A stretch of DNA of 64,000 nt from an uncultured Clostridia bacterium (GCA_947649615.1 CANSSG010000005.1:21290-85289); one strand, 5' to 3'; shown: positions 25,393-34,352, counted from the first letter of the stretch. Notes: a model not told the origin generated them from the letters alone. Made by a program: numbers and translations.

Positions 25393-25626
25393 ATGAAAAC
25401 CTATGAAGTCATCAAAGAAGAATACGTTCCCTGCACCGGGAACATGGTTCCCGACCGCCGGGAAATCTTGGAGCTTCAACTGGACAACCCCGCCATGTAC
25501 GTCCAAGACCTGTATAAGCAGGAGCGTTCCGTGGAGTTCCTGGCCACCCAGCAGGAAAGCGGGCCGGTCATCGAAGCCCACCTGGAGGGTGGGCGGAAGC
25601 ACCGGTATATCTTCAGCGAAATTTAA
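25393..25626 (+). CDS. 77-residue protein of unknown function
   Basis: A small acidic cytoplasmic protein (MKTYEVIKEEYVPCTGNM at the start, HLEGGRKHRYIFSE at the end). It has a good AAAGGA ribosome site and a strong terminator behind it, so it is a real gene. No domain was recognised. It is divergently placed from the ABC-F gene, sharing a 370-base intergenic region. Confidence 0.7.
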   Translation: MKTYEVIKEEYVPCTGNMVPDRREILELQLDNPAMYVQDLYKQERSVEFLATQQESGPVIEAHLEGGRKHRYIFSEI

Positions 25627-25634
25627 CACACAGG

Positions 25635-25668
25635 CAGGGCGCGGAAGGATATTCCGCGCCCTGTTTTG
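25635..25668 (+). terminator. Rho-independent terminator of the 77-residue protein gene
   Basis: A perfect 12-bp stem (CAGGGCGCGGAA with TTCCGCGCCCTG, 5-base loop) followed by TTTTG, starting 8 bases after the stop codon. It lies between convergent genes and may also stop the PadR transcript. Confidence 0.85.
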
Positions 25669-25980
25669 CTACGTGATGCCCAGGCGGGCCATAATGACCT
25701 GCAAATTCCGCCAGTCCCCGGTCATTTCCGCCAGGCGGGTACGGCCCTCCCCGGTGAGCCGGTAGTACTTGCGCACCGGGCCGTTGGATTCGCTGCCCTG
25801 GAAGGTATCCGCCGCCCCCTCCTTGGCCAGGCGGCGGAGGATGGCGTAGAAGGTGCTTTCGGTCACATCCGGGAAGCACTCCCGCACAGTCTGGATCACG
25901 TCGTAGCCGTACTTCGGCCCGCTGCTGAGACATTGGAGCAGGCACAGCTCCAATACGCCTTTTTTCAATTGCGCGTCCAT
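25669..25980 (-). CDS. PadR-family transcriptional regulator
   Basis: A 103-residue winged-helix protein with the PadR signature: LKKGVLELCLLQCLS, GYDVIQTV, TESTFYAILRRLAKEG and KYYRLTGEGRTRL. It lacks the long C-terminal helical domain, as in the short PadR-s2 group usually paired with HAAS (DUF1700) membrane proteins. Here it follows the HAAS gene with only 2 bases between. PadR normally comes first in such pairs. It probably autoregulates the pair. Confidence 0.92.
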   Translation of the reverse strand: MDAQLKKGVLELCLLQCLSSGPKYGYDVIQTVRECFPDVTESTFYAILRRLAKEGAADTFQGSESNGPVRKYYRLTGEGRTRLAEMTGDWRNLQVIMARLGIT

Positions 25981-25982
25981 GG

Positions 25983-27716
25983 CTACCCCCGCTTCCCGGC
26001 GGCACGGAGAACCGCCCAGAAAACCGCCGCCAGCAGTACTCCCAGAAGATAAGGGACGGGCAGAAAAACTTGCAGCGACTCCGGGACAAAGGGATACTGG
26101 ATAAAAAAGGGCAGAAAAGACGCAATATCAAGATGCTGAAGCATAATCAGCATTGTCAGCATCCCTGCCAATCCCCCGGCGGCGTGGACGGCGGCTGGGA
26201 AGTACCAGATGGATCTGGTGGTACACCGCGCCAGCGTCCACAACAGCAGCGCAAACATGGCAAGCATGGAGCATTCAAGAAGCTGCATCAGAATCCACGG
26301 TATAGCATGGCCGATGAACTCCACCTCAGGATGGGCAATGGAGTACACCGTCCAGCTTACGATCACCGCCGCACATACCGGCGGCAGCAGGAACACCCAG
26401 ACGGCAGGCCCTTTGCCGGCAGGAAATTTTTTCTCCAACACGGCCCGTCCCCGGCCGTGGAGCAGCGCAAACAGCGAAACCGACCCCAGCAGCAGGAACA
26501 AGCACCCCTCCAAGTGGTCAAATATTGCATAGGTGAAAATACTGCCAAAGCAGTACGACAGCAGCAGCCGTACCAGAAACCAGACCGACAGCAGGAGCGG
26601 GATGCCCCACAGCCATGCCTTCCTGCTGCGCAGGCGGGCTGTCCGGTCCTCTTGCAGCAGGGCGCGGGTCACGGCAGTGGGACGGCCAAATTCGGACAGG
26701 AGACTATCCTCGCTTCTCCCCCGCTCCCGGCCCATCTCGAACCGCTCCTGATAATCAGCGATAATCTCCCCGGCCTGTTCCAGGTCGTACCAGCCCAGCA
26801 GGTTCACCCCTAAATGGCGCCGCCAGTCCGTCCACGTCACCGCTCGGGCCTGGAAGCACCAGGGAAGCGGCTTGCGCCCGTCAATCCATCGCTGGAACGC
26901 CAGGGCGGTAAACAGCCCCACGAAATAGGGCGCTAAACGCGTCAGAATTTCCACCTCCGGCGGCACGATGAACGACGGTTCCACATCCATGGAAACATAG
27001 TAACGCAGCATAAACAGCGCCGAACCTGCCGCGCCCCCCAGGGCGTGGACTGCGCCGGGAAAATACCCGATGGACATTGTGACGCTCCGCAGCAGAAACC
27101 ACGCCGCCAGCGCCAGCATAGTAACGATGAACAACAGCAAAAAAAGGGCGACCGGATACCCGATGTACTCCATCAGGATGACGTGCAGCCGCATCACGGC
27201 GATGAAAACAGCTTCCTGTATCAGTGTGCAGATCAGCATAGCCGCGCCAGGCAGCCAGAAGGTTCCCCGCCGCGAGACCGGCTTCTCCGGTGGAACCAGC
27301 CGTTCCATTGCGATTCTGGCAGGTCCCCGCATCAGCATGAACAGCGTGGAAGCCATCATGGGGATTACGGCGCAGAACGCCGCCAGCCGCAAGAAGTCGG
27401 AGTACCCATACAGGCAGAACCATCCGAAAGCCCAGCACACCACAGCCGCCGCCACCCACAGCAGGGTGTAGCGGAGCTGCTCTATCCGTGCGGCGGGGTC
27501 CTCCTCCAAAAGCTGGGCCACGGCTTCCCGGGGCGCGCCCAGGGCTTCGATGATCTCTCCGTCTGATTTGCCGCGGCTGCGGCCCTCATCAAACTGTTCC
27601 CGATAATCCGCCAGTATCTCCTTTGCCTGCGGCTCCGGGAAGGCCCAGGCCAGGCGGCGGCACAGGCTCTCCAGCCATCCCTGCCGGGTGGCGGGCGGCT
27701 TTCCTATGGTGAGCAT
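25983..27716 (-). CDS. Double-HAAS (DUF1700-like) multi-spanning membrane protein
   Basis: A 577-residue protein made of two similar halves. Each begins with a HAAS domain (AKEILADYREQFDEGRSRGKS and, at about 290, AGEIIADYQERFEMGRERGRS; only the shared cores are quoted) and continues into about five membrane helices. HAAS domains bind PadR-type partners. The duplication in one chain is unusual; most family members have one copy. Of three clustered ATG codons I chose the last (MLTIGKPP) because AAAGG is then 9 bases upstream; the first would begin inside the ribosome site. Function unknown, probably envelope stress or membrane organisation. Confidence 0.8.
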   Translation of the reverse strand: MLTIGKPPATRQGWLESLCRRLAWAFPEPQAKEILADYREQFDEGRSRGKSDGEIIEALGAPREAVAQLLEEDPAARIEQLRYTLLWVAAAVVCWAFGWFCLYGYSDFLRLAAFCAVIPMMASTLFMLMRGPARIAMERLVPPEKPVSRRGTFWLPGAAMLICTLIQEAVFIAVMRLHVILMEYIGYPVALFLLLFIVTMLALAAWFLLRSVTMSIGYFPGAVHALGGAAGSALFMLRYYVSMDVEPSFIVPPEVEILTRLAPYFVGLFTALAFQRWIDGRKPLPWCFQARAVTWTDWRRHLGVNLLGWYDLEQAGEIIADYQERFEMGRERGRSEDSLLSEFGRPTAVTRALLQEDRTARLRSRKAWLWGIPLLLSVWFLVRLLLSYCFGSIFTYAIFDHLEGCLFLLLGSVSLFALLHGRGRAVLEKKFPAGKGPAVWVFLLPPVCAAVIVSWTVYSIAHPEVEFIGHAIPWILMQLLECSMLAMFALLLWTLARCTTRSIWYFPAAVHAAGGLAGMLTMLIMLQHLDIASFLPFFIQYPFVPESLQVFLPVPYLLGVLLAAVFWAVLRAAGKRG

Positions 27717-27836
27717 TTTCATCATCCTTTCTACTGTGCGATACTACTGTTTATTGAATAGTACTTAAGCAAATCATACCACGCCGGAATACGGATGTCA
27801 AGAGCCTGCCGCCATCATTTTCCGCGCCGCCAGAGA

Positions 27837-27878
27837 CGGCAGAGAGGACGCTTCCTGGTGGAAGCGTCCTCTCTGCCG
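27837..27878 (-). terminator. Perfect 19-bp hairpin behind the TetM-NYN gene
   Basis: Two 19-base arms (beginning CGGCAGAGAGG and ending CCTCTCTGCCG) pair perfectly round a TGGT loop, 32 bases after the stop codon. There is no T-tract on the minus strand, so it may be a 3'-end stabiliser or a bidirectional block rather than a standard terminator. Confidence 0.55.
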
Positions 27879-27909
27879 GATTCCCTCTTCATTTTTCCAA
27901 GGGAAAGCA

Positions 27910-30621
27910 TCATGCCCCGCCCTGCCCCGGCTTTTTAAGCTGGTGCCGGAGCTGGCGGAAGCTCTTGCCCCGCAGGTTGTTCTGGTCGATAATCTGGGAA
28001 ATCCGGCCTTCGGCGGCTTCCACCTCGTCATGGAAGTCCCGGGCGGACACCCGCACCGCCCCGTGTCCCAAAATGATAAGCTGTTCCAGGTTGTCCGACG
28101 TTGCCACCCGGACCCGGCGGTCTGGATGCTCCCGGGCAATCTCGTAGGTGGCCCGCTCGATGTAGGCGTCCGCCGTCTCCGCTTCCTTGGTGTAGACAAC
28201 ATGGATGTTGCGGTAGTGCTCCACAGAGCCGGGATTGCCCTTTACCTTGTAGGCGTCAAAGACCAGGATCACCACGCATTTTTTATATCCCTGGTAATTG
28301 CACAGCAAATCCATCAGCAGATGCCTCGCACCTTCCAGGCTCTCCCGGGCGGTGTTTTTCAACTCGTCCCAGGCAAAAATCACGTTGTACCCATCCACCA
28401 GCAGATACTCAGGACCCATGGCCCTGGGCGGCACCGTCCGCTTTTCCAGGGACGGAGGCGGCTTAGGCCGGGAGCGAAAGGCTTCCCCGGGGTCCGGGCC
28501 TTTCCGCCGGACCTGGCCGTATGTCCGCTCAAAAATCGCTTGCAGGGATTTTTCCTCCTCCCGGGAGGTGGGATAGGGTGCCGGAACCCGAAGCGGAGGG
28601 GCCTGAGACGCCGGCGGGGGCGGTTCCCCGCCCTCCAAGCCAAGGTCTGTTTCCAAATGGGCGTATTCCGGCACCATATTCCATTTGACCGGGAAGCCCG
28701 CGCCGTGGGCGCAGAAAACGGAGTCCGGGGAGTTGTCCAAATCCCCCTCCGGGTCGTAGGCCATGGCCTGGATGACTTCTTCCCGGTTGTGGCACTCCTC
28801 ATATCCCCGCAGGGTGCAGCTCAGCCGCCCCCGGCCCCTGGTGTAGGAAGCCACCGTCTGCCAATAGGCCCCCAGCTCCGACACCGGGCCGCTGCCGGTG
28901 AGCAGGGCCGTCTCCCCCAGGGTTTCCGGCGGATCAAACCGCCCGCCCATTTGCTGGATATCGTTCATAGCCCGGCCCAGGGTCTCCCCTGGAAGCTCCA
29001 GCCGGAAGTCGTACCACGGCTCCAGCAGGACGCTCTCCGCGCACATCAACCCCTGGCGCACCGCCCGGTAGGTGGCTTGCCGGAAGTCGCCGCCCTCGGT
29101 GTGCTTGAGGTGGGCGCGGCCCGCCGTCAGGGTAATGCGCATATCCGTAACAGGGGAGCCGGTCAGTACGCCCAAATGGGCTTTCTCCCCCAGATGGGTC
29201 AGCACAAGCCGCTGCCAGTTCCGGTCCAGCCGGTCCTCGCTGCATATCGTGTCAAACCGCAGCCCGCTGCCACGGGGCAGCGGTTCCAACAGGAGGTGTA
29301 CTTCGGCGTAATGCCGCAGCGGCTCATAATGGCCCACGCCCTCCACAGGAGCGGCAATAGTCTCCTTATAAATAATCCCCCCCGGCCCAAAGGACGCTTC
29401 TATGCCGAACCGCTGGGCGATGACCCGGCGCAAGACTTCCAACTGCACCTGCCCCATCAGCCGGACATGGATCTGCTGAAGCCGTTCATTCCAGAGGATA
29501 TGAAGCTGGGGGTCCTCCTCCGCCAGCAGCCGCAGCTTATCCAAGGCCACATGGGGGTCCACCCCCTCGGGCAAAAGAAGCTGGTAATTTAAAACCGGCT
29601 CCAGTTCCGGAGGGGCGGATGCGGCTTCCATCCCCAGCCCTTGCCCCGGGAAGGTTTTCGACAGCCCTGCCACCGCACACACCGTCCCGGCGGGGGCTTC
29701 GTCCAGCATTTTGCACTTTGTGCCGGAGTAGACCCGGAGCTGCTCCGCCTTTTCCTCCCAGACGCTCCCCCCGGCGTCCGCGCCGGACAGAAGGGCCTTG
29801 ACCCGCAGCTTCCCGCCGGTGACCTTCAAATAGGTGAGCCGGACGCCCTGGGGGTCCCGTCCGATTTTATAGACCTTGGCTCCGAAATCCGGCCCGTAAA
29901 CGGGCCGGGGCGCGTACCGGTTCAGGCCGTCCAGGAACTCGTCCACCCCCGTCAGCTTCAGCGCGGAGCCGAAAAAACAGGGGATGATCTTCCTGGACGC
30001 GGCCAGTTCCGCCAGGGTTCCGTCCGCCAATCCGCCGGTCTCAAGATATTCCGCCAAGGCTTCCTCGCTGGCGGTGGCGGCTTCCTCAAACAGGGCGTCT
30101 TCTGGCAGGCCGAAATCCACGCAGCCGTCCCCCAACCGCTGCCGCAGGGACGCAAGCAGCCCCTCCCGGTCCACGCCCGCCAAATCCATTTTGTTGATGA
30201 ACAGAAACACCGGAATCCGCCACTTCTCCAACAGCCGCCAAAGGGTCAAGGTATGGGCCTGCACCCCGTCCGCCCCGCTGACCACCAGCACGGCGCAGTC
30301 CAGCACTTGCAGCGTCCGCTCCATTTCCGAGGAAAAATCCACATGCCCCGGGGTGTCCAGTAGCGTGACCGTCCGGTCCCCCAGGGGGAACACCGCCTGC
30401 TTGGAGAAAATCGTAATACCCCGCTCCCGTTCCAAATCCTCCGTGTCCAAAAACGCGTCCCGGTGATCCACCCTTCCCAGGGCGCGGATTGTCCCGGTTT
30501 GGTAGAGCAGGGCCTCCGACAGGGTGGTCTTGCCCGCGTCCACATGGGCCAGCATCCCCAAGCACAGCCGTTGGCCCGGCCCGCCAGGGGACGGACCCGC
30601 ACTCTCCCGGCCCTGGCTCAT
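27910..30621 (-). CDS. TetM-like translational GTPase fused to a Rae1/YacP-type NYN RNase domain
   Basis: A 903-residue protein. Residues about 15-650 are an EF-G/TetM-type translational GTPase: G1 AHVDAGKTT, G2 RERGITI, G3 DTPGHVDFSS, G4 NKMD, followed by domains II-V. A Pro-rich linker (about 670-735) leads to a C-terminal NYN/PIN-like domain (738-903). That domain has LLVDGYNVI, VFDAYKVKG, ADAYIERAT and VATSDNLEQ, matching the YacP/Rae1 family, whose B. subtilis member cleaves mRNA in the ribosomal A site. Acidic catalytic residues are kept. The start ATG overlaps the CmpB-like stop. A ribosome-delivered RNase is inferred; simple tetracycline resistance is the alternative. Confidence 0.9.
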   Translation of the reverse strand: MSQGRESAGPSPGGPGQRLCLGMLAHVDAGKTTLSEALLYQTGTIRALGRVDHRDAFLDTEDLERERGITIFSKQAVFPLGDRTVTLLDTPGHVDFSSEMERTLQVLDCAVLVVSGADGVQAHTLTLWRLLEKWRIPVFLFINKMDLAGVDREGLLASLRQRLGDGCVDFGLPEDALFEEAATASEEALAEYLETGGLADGTLAELAASRKIIPCFFGSALKLTGVDEFLDGLNRYAPRPVYGPDFGAKVYKIGRDPQGVRLTYLKVTGGKLRVKALLSGADAGGSVWEEKAEQLRVYSGTKCKMLDEAPAGTVCAVAGLSKTFPGQGLGMEAASAPPELEPVLNYQLLLPEGVDPHVALDKLRLLAEEDPQLHILWNERLQQIHVRLMGQVQLEVLRRVIAQRFGIEASFGPGGIIYKETIAAPVEGVGHYEPLRHYAEVHLLLEPLPRGSGLRFDTICSEDRLDRNWQRLVLTHLGEKAHLGVLTGSPVTDMRITLTAGRAHLKHTEGGDFRQATYRAVRQGLMCAESVLLEPWYDFRLELPGETLGRAMNDIQQMGGRFDPPETLGETALLTGSGPVSELGAYWQTVASYTRGRGRLSCTLRGYEECHNREEVIQAMAYDPEGDLDNSPDSVFCAHGAGFPVKWNMVPEYAHLETDLGLEGGEPPPPASQAPPLRVPAPYPTSREEEKSLQAIFERTYGQVRRKGPDPGEAFRSRPKPPPSLEKRTVPPRAMGPEYLLVDGYNVIFAWDELKNTARESLEGARHLLMDLLCNYQGYKKCVVILVFDAYKVKGNPGSVEHYRNIHVVYTKEAETADAYIERATYEIAREHPDRRVRVATSDNLEQLIILGHGAVRVSARDFHDEVEAAEGRISQIIDQNNLRGKSFRQLRHQLKKPGQGGA

Positions 30622-31664
30622 TCCCCGTCTCCGCCGCCAAAGGACATATTGGCGAAAATGCGCTCCATCCGCTGGTCTGGGAACCGCTGGTCCACCATCT
30701 CCCAAAAGGCATTCGGGGCGGGGCTGCCCTCAATCCGCTTGGACCAGCGGCCTACGGCCACGCAGGTGACGATGATGTTGACAATCATGAAGACGGTCAA
30801 AGCCCAGGTGAGGGGCCTGCCCACCCGGTTGGAAATCTTCAGAATCCACTTGGCCATCCGGGGATACAGGTCTTTAATCCACAAAATCCCCAGCAGGCCC
30901 CAGAAAACGGAGTACGTAAAGCAGATGCGCCCGTTGAGGTTCAAGGGCAGATTGCTGTAGTCCCAGGAGCGGGACCCCAGCAGAACCTCCTGCCCCCAGG
31001 AGCAGACATATTCCAATACGCTGCCCACAATAAACCCGCCGCAGAAAGACCAAAGCCGCCCCCTGTTGCGGTACTTATACAGCGCCAGGGTGAGGAACAC
31101 CGCCCCCGCGCCGTAGAGCAGGTTAAACGGCCCGTAGACCAGCCCCCGGCGGCTTTCGATGATGCCGTACCGGGCGAAGGCCCACATCATCTCCACCACC
31201 ACCCCGGCGAAGCTGCCCACCACGCACACCAGTAGGATTTTATAGATGTTCAGGCCCCGGGCGAAGTGGTTGAGCCGCTTTTCCGCCAGGTCGATGCCCG
31301 CATTGGCGGGCGGATTGGCGGCGTACCATTTCCGGTTCTGGCTTTTCCTGGTATCCCGGACCCGGGCGCTCAGCTCATCCTCTAGCTCCACCACCGCCTG
31401 ATAGGACTGGGACAAAGAGCGGGAGGTCTGATGCAGGCGGTCAAGCTCGCCCTGCACATGGTTCAGCATTTCCCGGGCTTCCGGGCTGGGGATGCCGCCC
31501 TCCCACTTGGGTCCAAGGGCTTCCTCCGCCAGGCGCTCAAAATACCGTTTCTCCATCTCGTCCCTGGCCCGCCCCACCGCTGGCGGGACGGCGGCGCATA
31601 ACGCTTCCAGCTCCGCGGCGGCGGGAAGGACTTCCGGCTCCGCGGCAATGGTTTTTTTACTCAT
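30618..31664 (-). CDS. CmpB-like putative ABC-transporter permease family membrane protein
   Basis: A 348-residue protein: a soluble, charged N-terminal half with a coiled-coil tract (about 60-110), then five or six membrane helices with the PF06541-type sequence GLVYGPFNLLYGAGA and SWDYSNLPLNLNGRICF. The family is named a putative ABC permease, but no ATPase is adjacent and its function is unproven. It overlaps both tgt upstream and the TetM-NYN gene downstream by 4 bases, so three unrelated-looking proteins are translationally coupled. Confidence 0.8.
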   Translation of the reverse strand: MSKKTIAAEPEVLPAAAELEALCAAVPPAVGRARDEMEKRYFERLAEEALGPKWEGGIPSPEAREMLNHVQGELDRLHQTSRSLSQSYQAVVELEDELSARVRDTRKSQNRKWYAANPPANAGIDLAEKRLNHFARGLNIYKILLVCVVGSFAGVVVEMMWAFARYGIIESRRGLVYGPFNLLYGAGAVFLTLALYKYRNRGRLWSFCGGFIVGSVLEYVCSWGQEVLLGSRSWDYSNLPLNLNGRICFTYSVFWGLLGILWIKDLYPRMAKWILKISNRVGRPLTWALTVFMIVNIIVTCVAVGRWSKRIEGSPAPNAFWEMVDQRFPDQRMERIFANMSFGGGDGE

Positions 31665-32794
31665 ACTTTTTCCTCCAGCTTCCGGCTGTACGCATTGCGG
31701 AAGTCCTCGTACGCCCCTTCGTCCAGGGCGGCGCGGATGCGCTCCATCAGCGTATTATAAAACCACAGATTATGCATCACCGCCAGACGCATGGCCAGCA
31801 TCTCCTCCGCCTTGAACAGGTGACGGAGATAGGCCCGGGAAAAGCTCCGGCAGGTGGGACAGCCGCAGCCCTCGTCAACAGGCCGCTCGTCCAGCTTATA
31901 TTTCTCATTTTTGATGTTCAGGCTTCCCTGCCAGGTGAACAGCTTCCCATGGCGGGCGTTCCGGGCGGGCATGACGCAGTCGAAGAAATCCACCCCCCGC
32001 CAGACGCTCTCGATGATATTGGATGGCGTTCCCACGCCCATTAGATAGCGCGGCTTGTCCTCTGGCGCGTAAGGCAGTGTCACGTCCAAGATCCGGTACA
32101 TCACCTCCGTCTCCTCGCCCACCGCCAGGCCTCCGATGCCGTAGCCGTCGCAGTCGATTTTCGCGCTCTCCTGCATGGACCAGACCCGCAGGTCCTCGTA
32201 AGTCCCGCCCTGGTTGATGCCAAAAAGCATCTGCCCTGGATTAAGGCAGTCCGGCAGGGCGTTCAACCGGTCATGCTCCTCCTTGCACCGCTGGAGCCAG
32301 CGGACCGTCCGCTCACAGGACTGCTTGACGTAGTCGTAAGGCGCGGGGTTCTCCACGCACTCATCGAAAGCCATGGCGATATCGCTGCCCAGGTTGGACT
32401 GAATTTGCATGGATTCCTCCGGACCCATAAAAATCCGCCGCCCGTCGATGTGGGAAGCAAAGGTAACGCCCTCTTCCGTGATTTTCCGCAACCCGGACAG
32501 GGAAAACACTTGAAAACCGCCGGAATCGGTGAGAATGGGACCGTCCCAGTCCATCATTCGATGCAATCCGCCCAGGGCCTTCACCACGCCGTCCCCGGGA
32601 CGCAGGTGGAGGTGGTAGGTATTGCTAAGTTCAATCTGGCACTTAATGTCCTTCAAATCATGGGCGCTGACCGCGCCCTTGATGGCTCCCTGGGTGCCAA
32701 CGTTCATGAAAACCGGGGTCTCCACGACCCCGCCATGGGCGCAGGAAAACTGCCCCCGGCGAGCGCGGCCCTCCCGTGTGATGACTTTAAACAT
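31661..32794 (-). CDS. tgt: Queuine tRNA-ribosyltransferase
   Basis: A 377-residue bacterial TGT, which exchanges guanine-34 of tRNA Asn/Asp/His/Tyr for preQ1 on the way to queuosine. Seen are the base-binding LTDSGGFQVFSL with the catalytic Asp, GINQGG, GGLAVGE, the nucleophile region DFFDCVMPARNARHG, and the zinc site CGCPTCRSFSRAYLRH. It is full length. Other queuosine genes are not adjacent; ruvB/yajC often flank tgt elsewhere, and here a 73-residue membrane protein takes the upstream place. Confidence 0.97.
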   Translation of the reverse strand: MFKVITREGRARRGQFSCAHGGVVETPVFMNVGTQGAIKGAVSAHDLKDIKCQIELSNTYHLHLRPGDGVVKALGGLHRMMDWDGPILTDSGGFQVFSLSGLRKITEEGVTFASHIDGRRIFMGPEESMQIQSNLGSDIAMAFDECVENPAPYDYVKQSCERTVRWLQRCKEEHDRLNALPDCLNPGQMLFGINQGGTYEDLRVWSMQESAKIDCDGYGIGGLAVGEETEVMYRILDVTLPYAPEDKPRYLMGVGTPSNIIESVWRGVDFFDCVMPARNARHGKLFTWQGSLNIKNEKYKLDERPVDEGCGCPTCRSFSRAYLRHLFKAEEMLAMRLAVMHNLWFYNTLMERIRAALDEGAYEDFRNAYSRKLEEKV

Positions 32795-32843
32795 GACGTT
32801 CTCCTTTTTCGTTTATGCCGGCTTTGCCCCAATATTGGGCGGG

Positions 32844-33065
32844 TCAGCCGGATTTTCCATCCTTCTCCTCCCCGTCCTCCGGCGCGTTGGGGTCTTCGGT
32901 CAGCATGCCATCGTAATAACTCTTATTGGCTGCGTCCTTTTTATCCAGCCACTTCGCCAGCCTGGGCGTCAGCCACAGTGCGCCGCCCACAATGACGAGA
33001 AACATCACCGCGAAAATCAGGGGCGCCAGCGCGTCGCTGACATGGCCCCGCAGAAGGGATAACAT
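32844..33065 (-). CDS. 73-residue single-pass membrane protein
   Basis: A small protein with one strong membrane helix (LIFAVMFLVIVGGALWLTP), a short basic segment and an acidic tail (DPNAPEDGEEKDGKSG). The ATG has AAGGAGG upstream. It lies 49 bases before tgt, a place often held by yajC; it lacks the YajC sequence signature, so it is left unnamed. Likely co-transcribed with tgt. Confidence 0.65.
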   Translation of the reverse strand: MLSLLRGHVSDALAPLIFAVMFLVIVGGALWLTPRLAKWLDKKDAANKSYYDGMLTEDPNAPEDGEEKDGKSG

Positions 33066-33343
33066 TGTCCGTCCTCCTTGTTCTATGTACCGGCGGGGCT
33101 GGGGGCAGTTTCCTGCCTTGTCCCGCCGCCCGCCTTATTGTATATGATTTGGCGGAAGTTTGCAACCTTGCACGAATAAAAAAGCGCCGGCTGGGAGATG
33201 AAAGTGGGGTTCCAACCGGATCAAGCATCCTTGGGTATGTTTGAAGAATGACAGAACGCCCAAATGGCGGCTCTTTTTCCGCCGGGCGGCGTCCACCCTC
33301 AATGGCTTGATATGGTGCAGGGAGCCATCGCCGCTGAAAAGTG
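33066..33343. other. Intergenic stretch without recognisable gene
   Basis: No supported gene, RNA or repeat was seen here. It should contain the promoter of the small membrane protein/tgt/CmpB/TetM-NYN group, but no clear -35/-10 pair stood out. Confidence 0.5.
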
Positions 33344-33385
33344 CAAAAAATCAAGCCAGACAGGTCAAAAGGCCTTGTCTGGCTT
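33344..33385 (-). terminator. Rho-independent terminator of ribU
   Basis: AAGCCAGACA and TGTCTGGCTT form a 10-bp stem with a 13-base loop. On the minus strand ATTTTTT follows. It is about 28 bases after the ribU stop. Confidence 0.85.
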
Positions 33386-33413
33386 AATTACAGGGGTGCA
33401 GATAACCGGTTTG

Positions 33414-34028
33414 TTATCTGTGCAGCAGCGGAGACAGCGGCTTGTAAATCAAAAAACATAACGCCGTGTCCAGCAAGCCCTTGAGCAGGGTAAAGGGGGC
33501 GTTGAAGATAATCAGGCAGGCCAGCAGGCCGTCTACGCCGGGGTAGATTTCCTGGTACATGCCAATAATGGCGTCCAGGGGCATGAACACAGTATAGACA
33601 GGGTAGGAAATGAAATAATTCACCGGGATGCTACCCAGGGCCATGATGGCGGCGCCTGCCAGTGCGCCAATCAATGCGCCGGAACGGGTTTTTTTGTACT
33701 TGTATATCACCCCGGCAGGGATGATAAAGCAGACGCCCAGCAGGAAGTTGCACAGTTCTCCAACGCCGCTGGTGCCGGAGAAAAGCAAGCCCTTGATCAC
33801 GTTTTTCACAAAACAGACCACAACGCCGCTAACCGGCCCTAAGCTGAACGCCGCCAGCAGGGCGGGAAGCTCTGAAAAGTCCATTTCAACAAAGGGAGGA
33901 ATCAGGAAGGGGATGGGGAATTCCAGAAACATCAGCACCGTTGCCGCCGCTGAAAGCATGGCAGTGACAGCGATTTTGTGGGTTCTGGATTTCTGCGACG
34001 CGGAAAATGTGTTGGACATGGTTGACAT
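33414..34028 (-). CDS. ribU: ECF transporter riboflavin-binding S component RibU
   Basis: A 204-residue membrane protein with six helices and the S-component pattern of RibU: SAAATVLMFLEFPIPF, VEMDFSELPALLAAFSLGP, and a C-terminal LLKGLLDTALCFLIYK. RibU binds riboflavin and works with the shared EcfT/EcfA module encoded elsewhere. Identity is strongly supported by the FMN riboswitch directly upstream. The ATG is chosen for AAGGAG upstream; a longer frame runs into the riboswitch and is not used. Confidence 0.95.
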   Translation of the reverse strand: MSTMSNTFSASQKSRTHKIAVTAMLSAAATVLMFLEFPIPFLIPPFVEMDFSELPALLAAFSLGPVSGVVVCFVKNVIKGLLFSGTSGVGELCNFLLGVCFIIPAGVIYKYKKTRSGALIGALAGAAIMALGSIPVNYFISYPVYTVFMPLDAIIGMYQEIYPGVDGLLACLIIFNAPFTLLKGLLDTALCFLIYKPLSPLLHR

Positions 34029-34114
34029 AATAAAACACTCCTTTACAATTGTACCCGAAGACACAGCATCTTCTGAGTACAGCCGTAAACGAGCGCAACA
34101 AAACACGTTTACGC

Positions 34115-34240
34115 CATCTTCTTCCATCCAGACTGTCACTGTCGGTACCGGATTTGCACCAGTTCAACGCTTGCGCGGTCGCGGACTTACGCCCATACGG
34201 ACGCTTACCGCCGGTGGGGAATTGCACCCCGCCCTGAAGA
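34115..34240 (-). ncRNA. FMN riboswitch (RFN element) upstream of ribU
   Basis: The minus strand shows the conserved RFN blocks in order: TTCAGGGCGGGGTGCAATTC, CCCACCGGCGGTA, AGTCCGCGAC, CTGGTGCAAATCCGGTACCG, ACAGTC and GATGGAAGAAG. These form the six-helix junction that binds FMN. High FMN would switch off ribU. About 85 bases separate it from the start codon, room for a terminator or a masked ribosome site. Confidence 0.97.
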
Positions 34241-34264
34241 TGTGGCGATCAGGTTGTCAGACTT

Positions 34265-34293
34265 ATTATACATCAGGGGGTTGGGAATTGCAA
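34265..34293 (-). promoter_or_regulatory. Sigma-A promoter of the FMN riboswitch-ribU transcript
   Basis: On the minus strand TTGCAA (34293-34288) and TATAAT (34270-34265) with a 17-base spacer; transcription would begin about 20 bases before the riboswitch. Confidence 0.85.
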
Positions 34294-34352
34294 GCCTTTT
34301 TTAGGAGGGTAGATAACAAAACATTTATTCTAAATCCCTCTTTTCAAACAGG

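Noticed and set aside
27910..30621. Plain tetracycline-resistance gene tet(M)/tet(W)
   Set aside because: The GTPase is diverged from the acquired Tet proteins, sits in a housekeeping operon and carries a C-terminal NYN domain those proteins lack.
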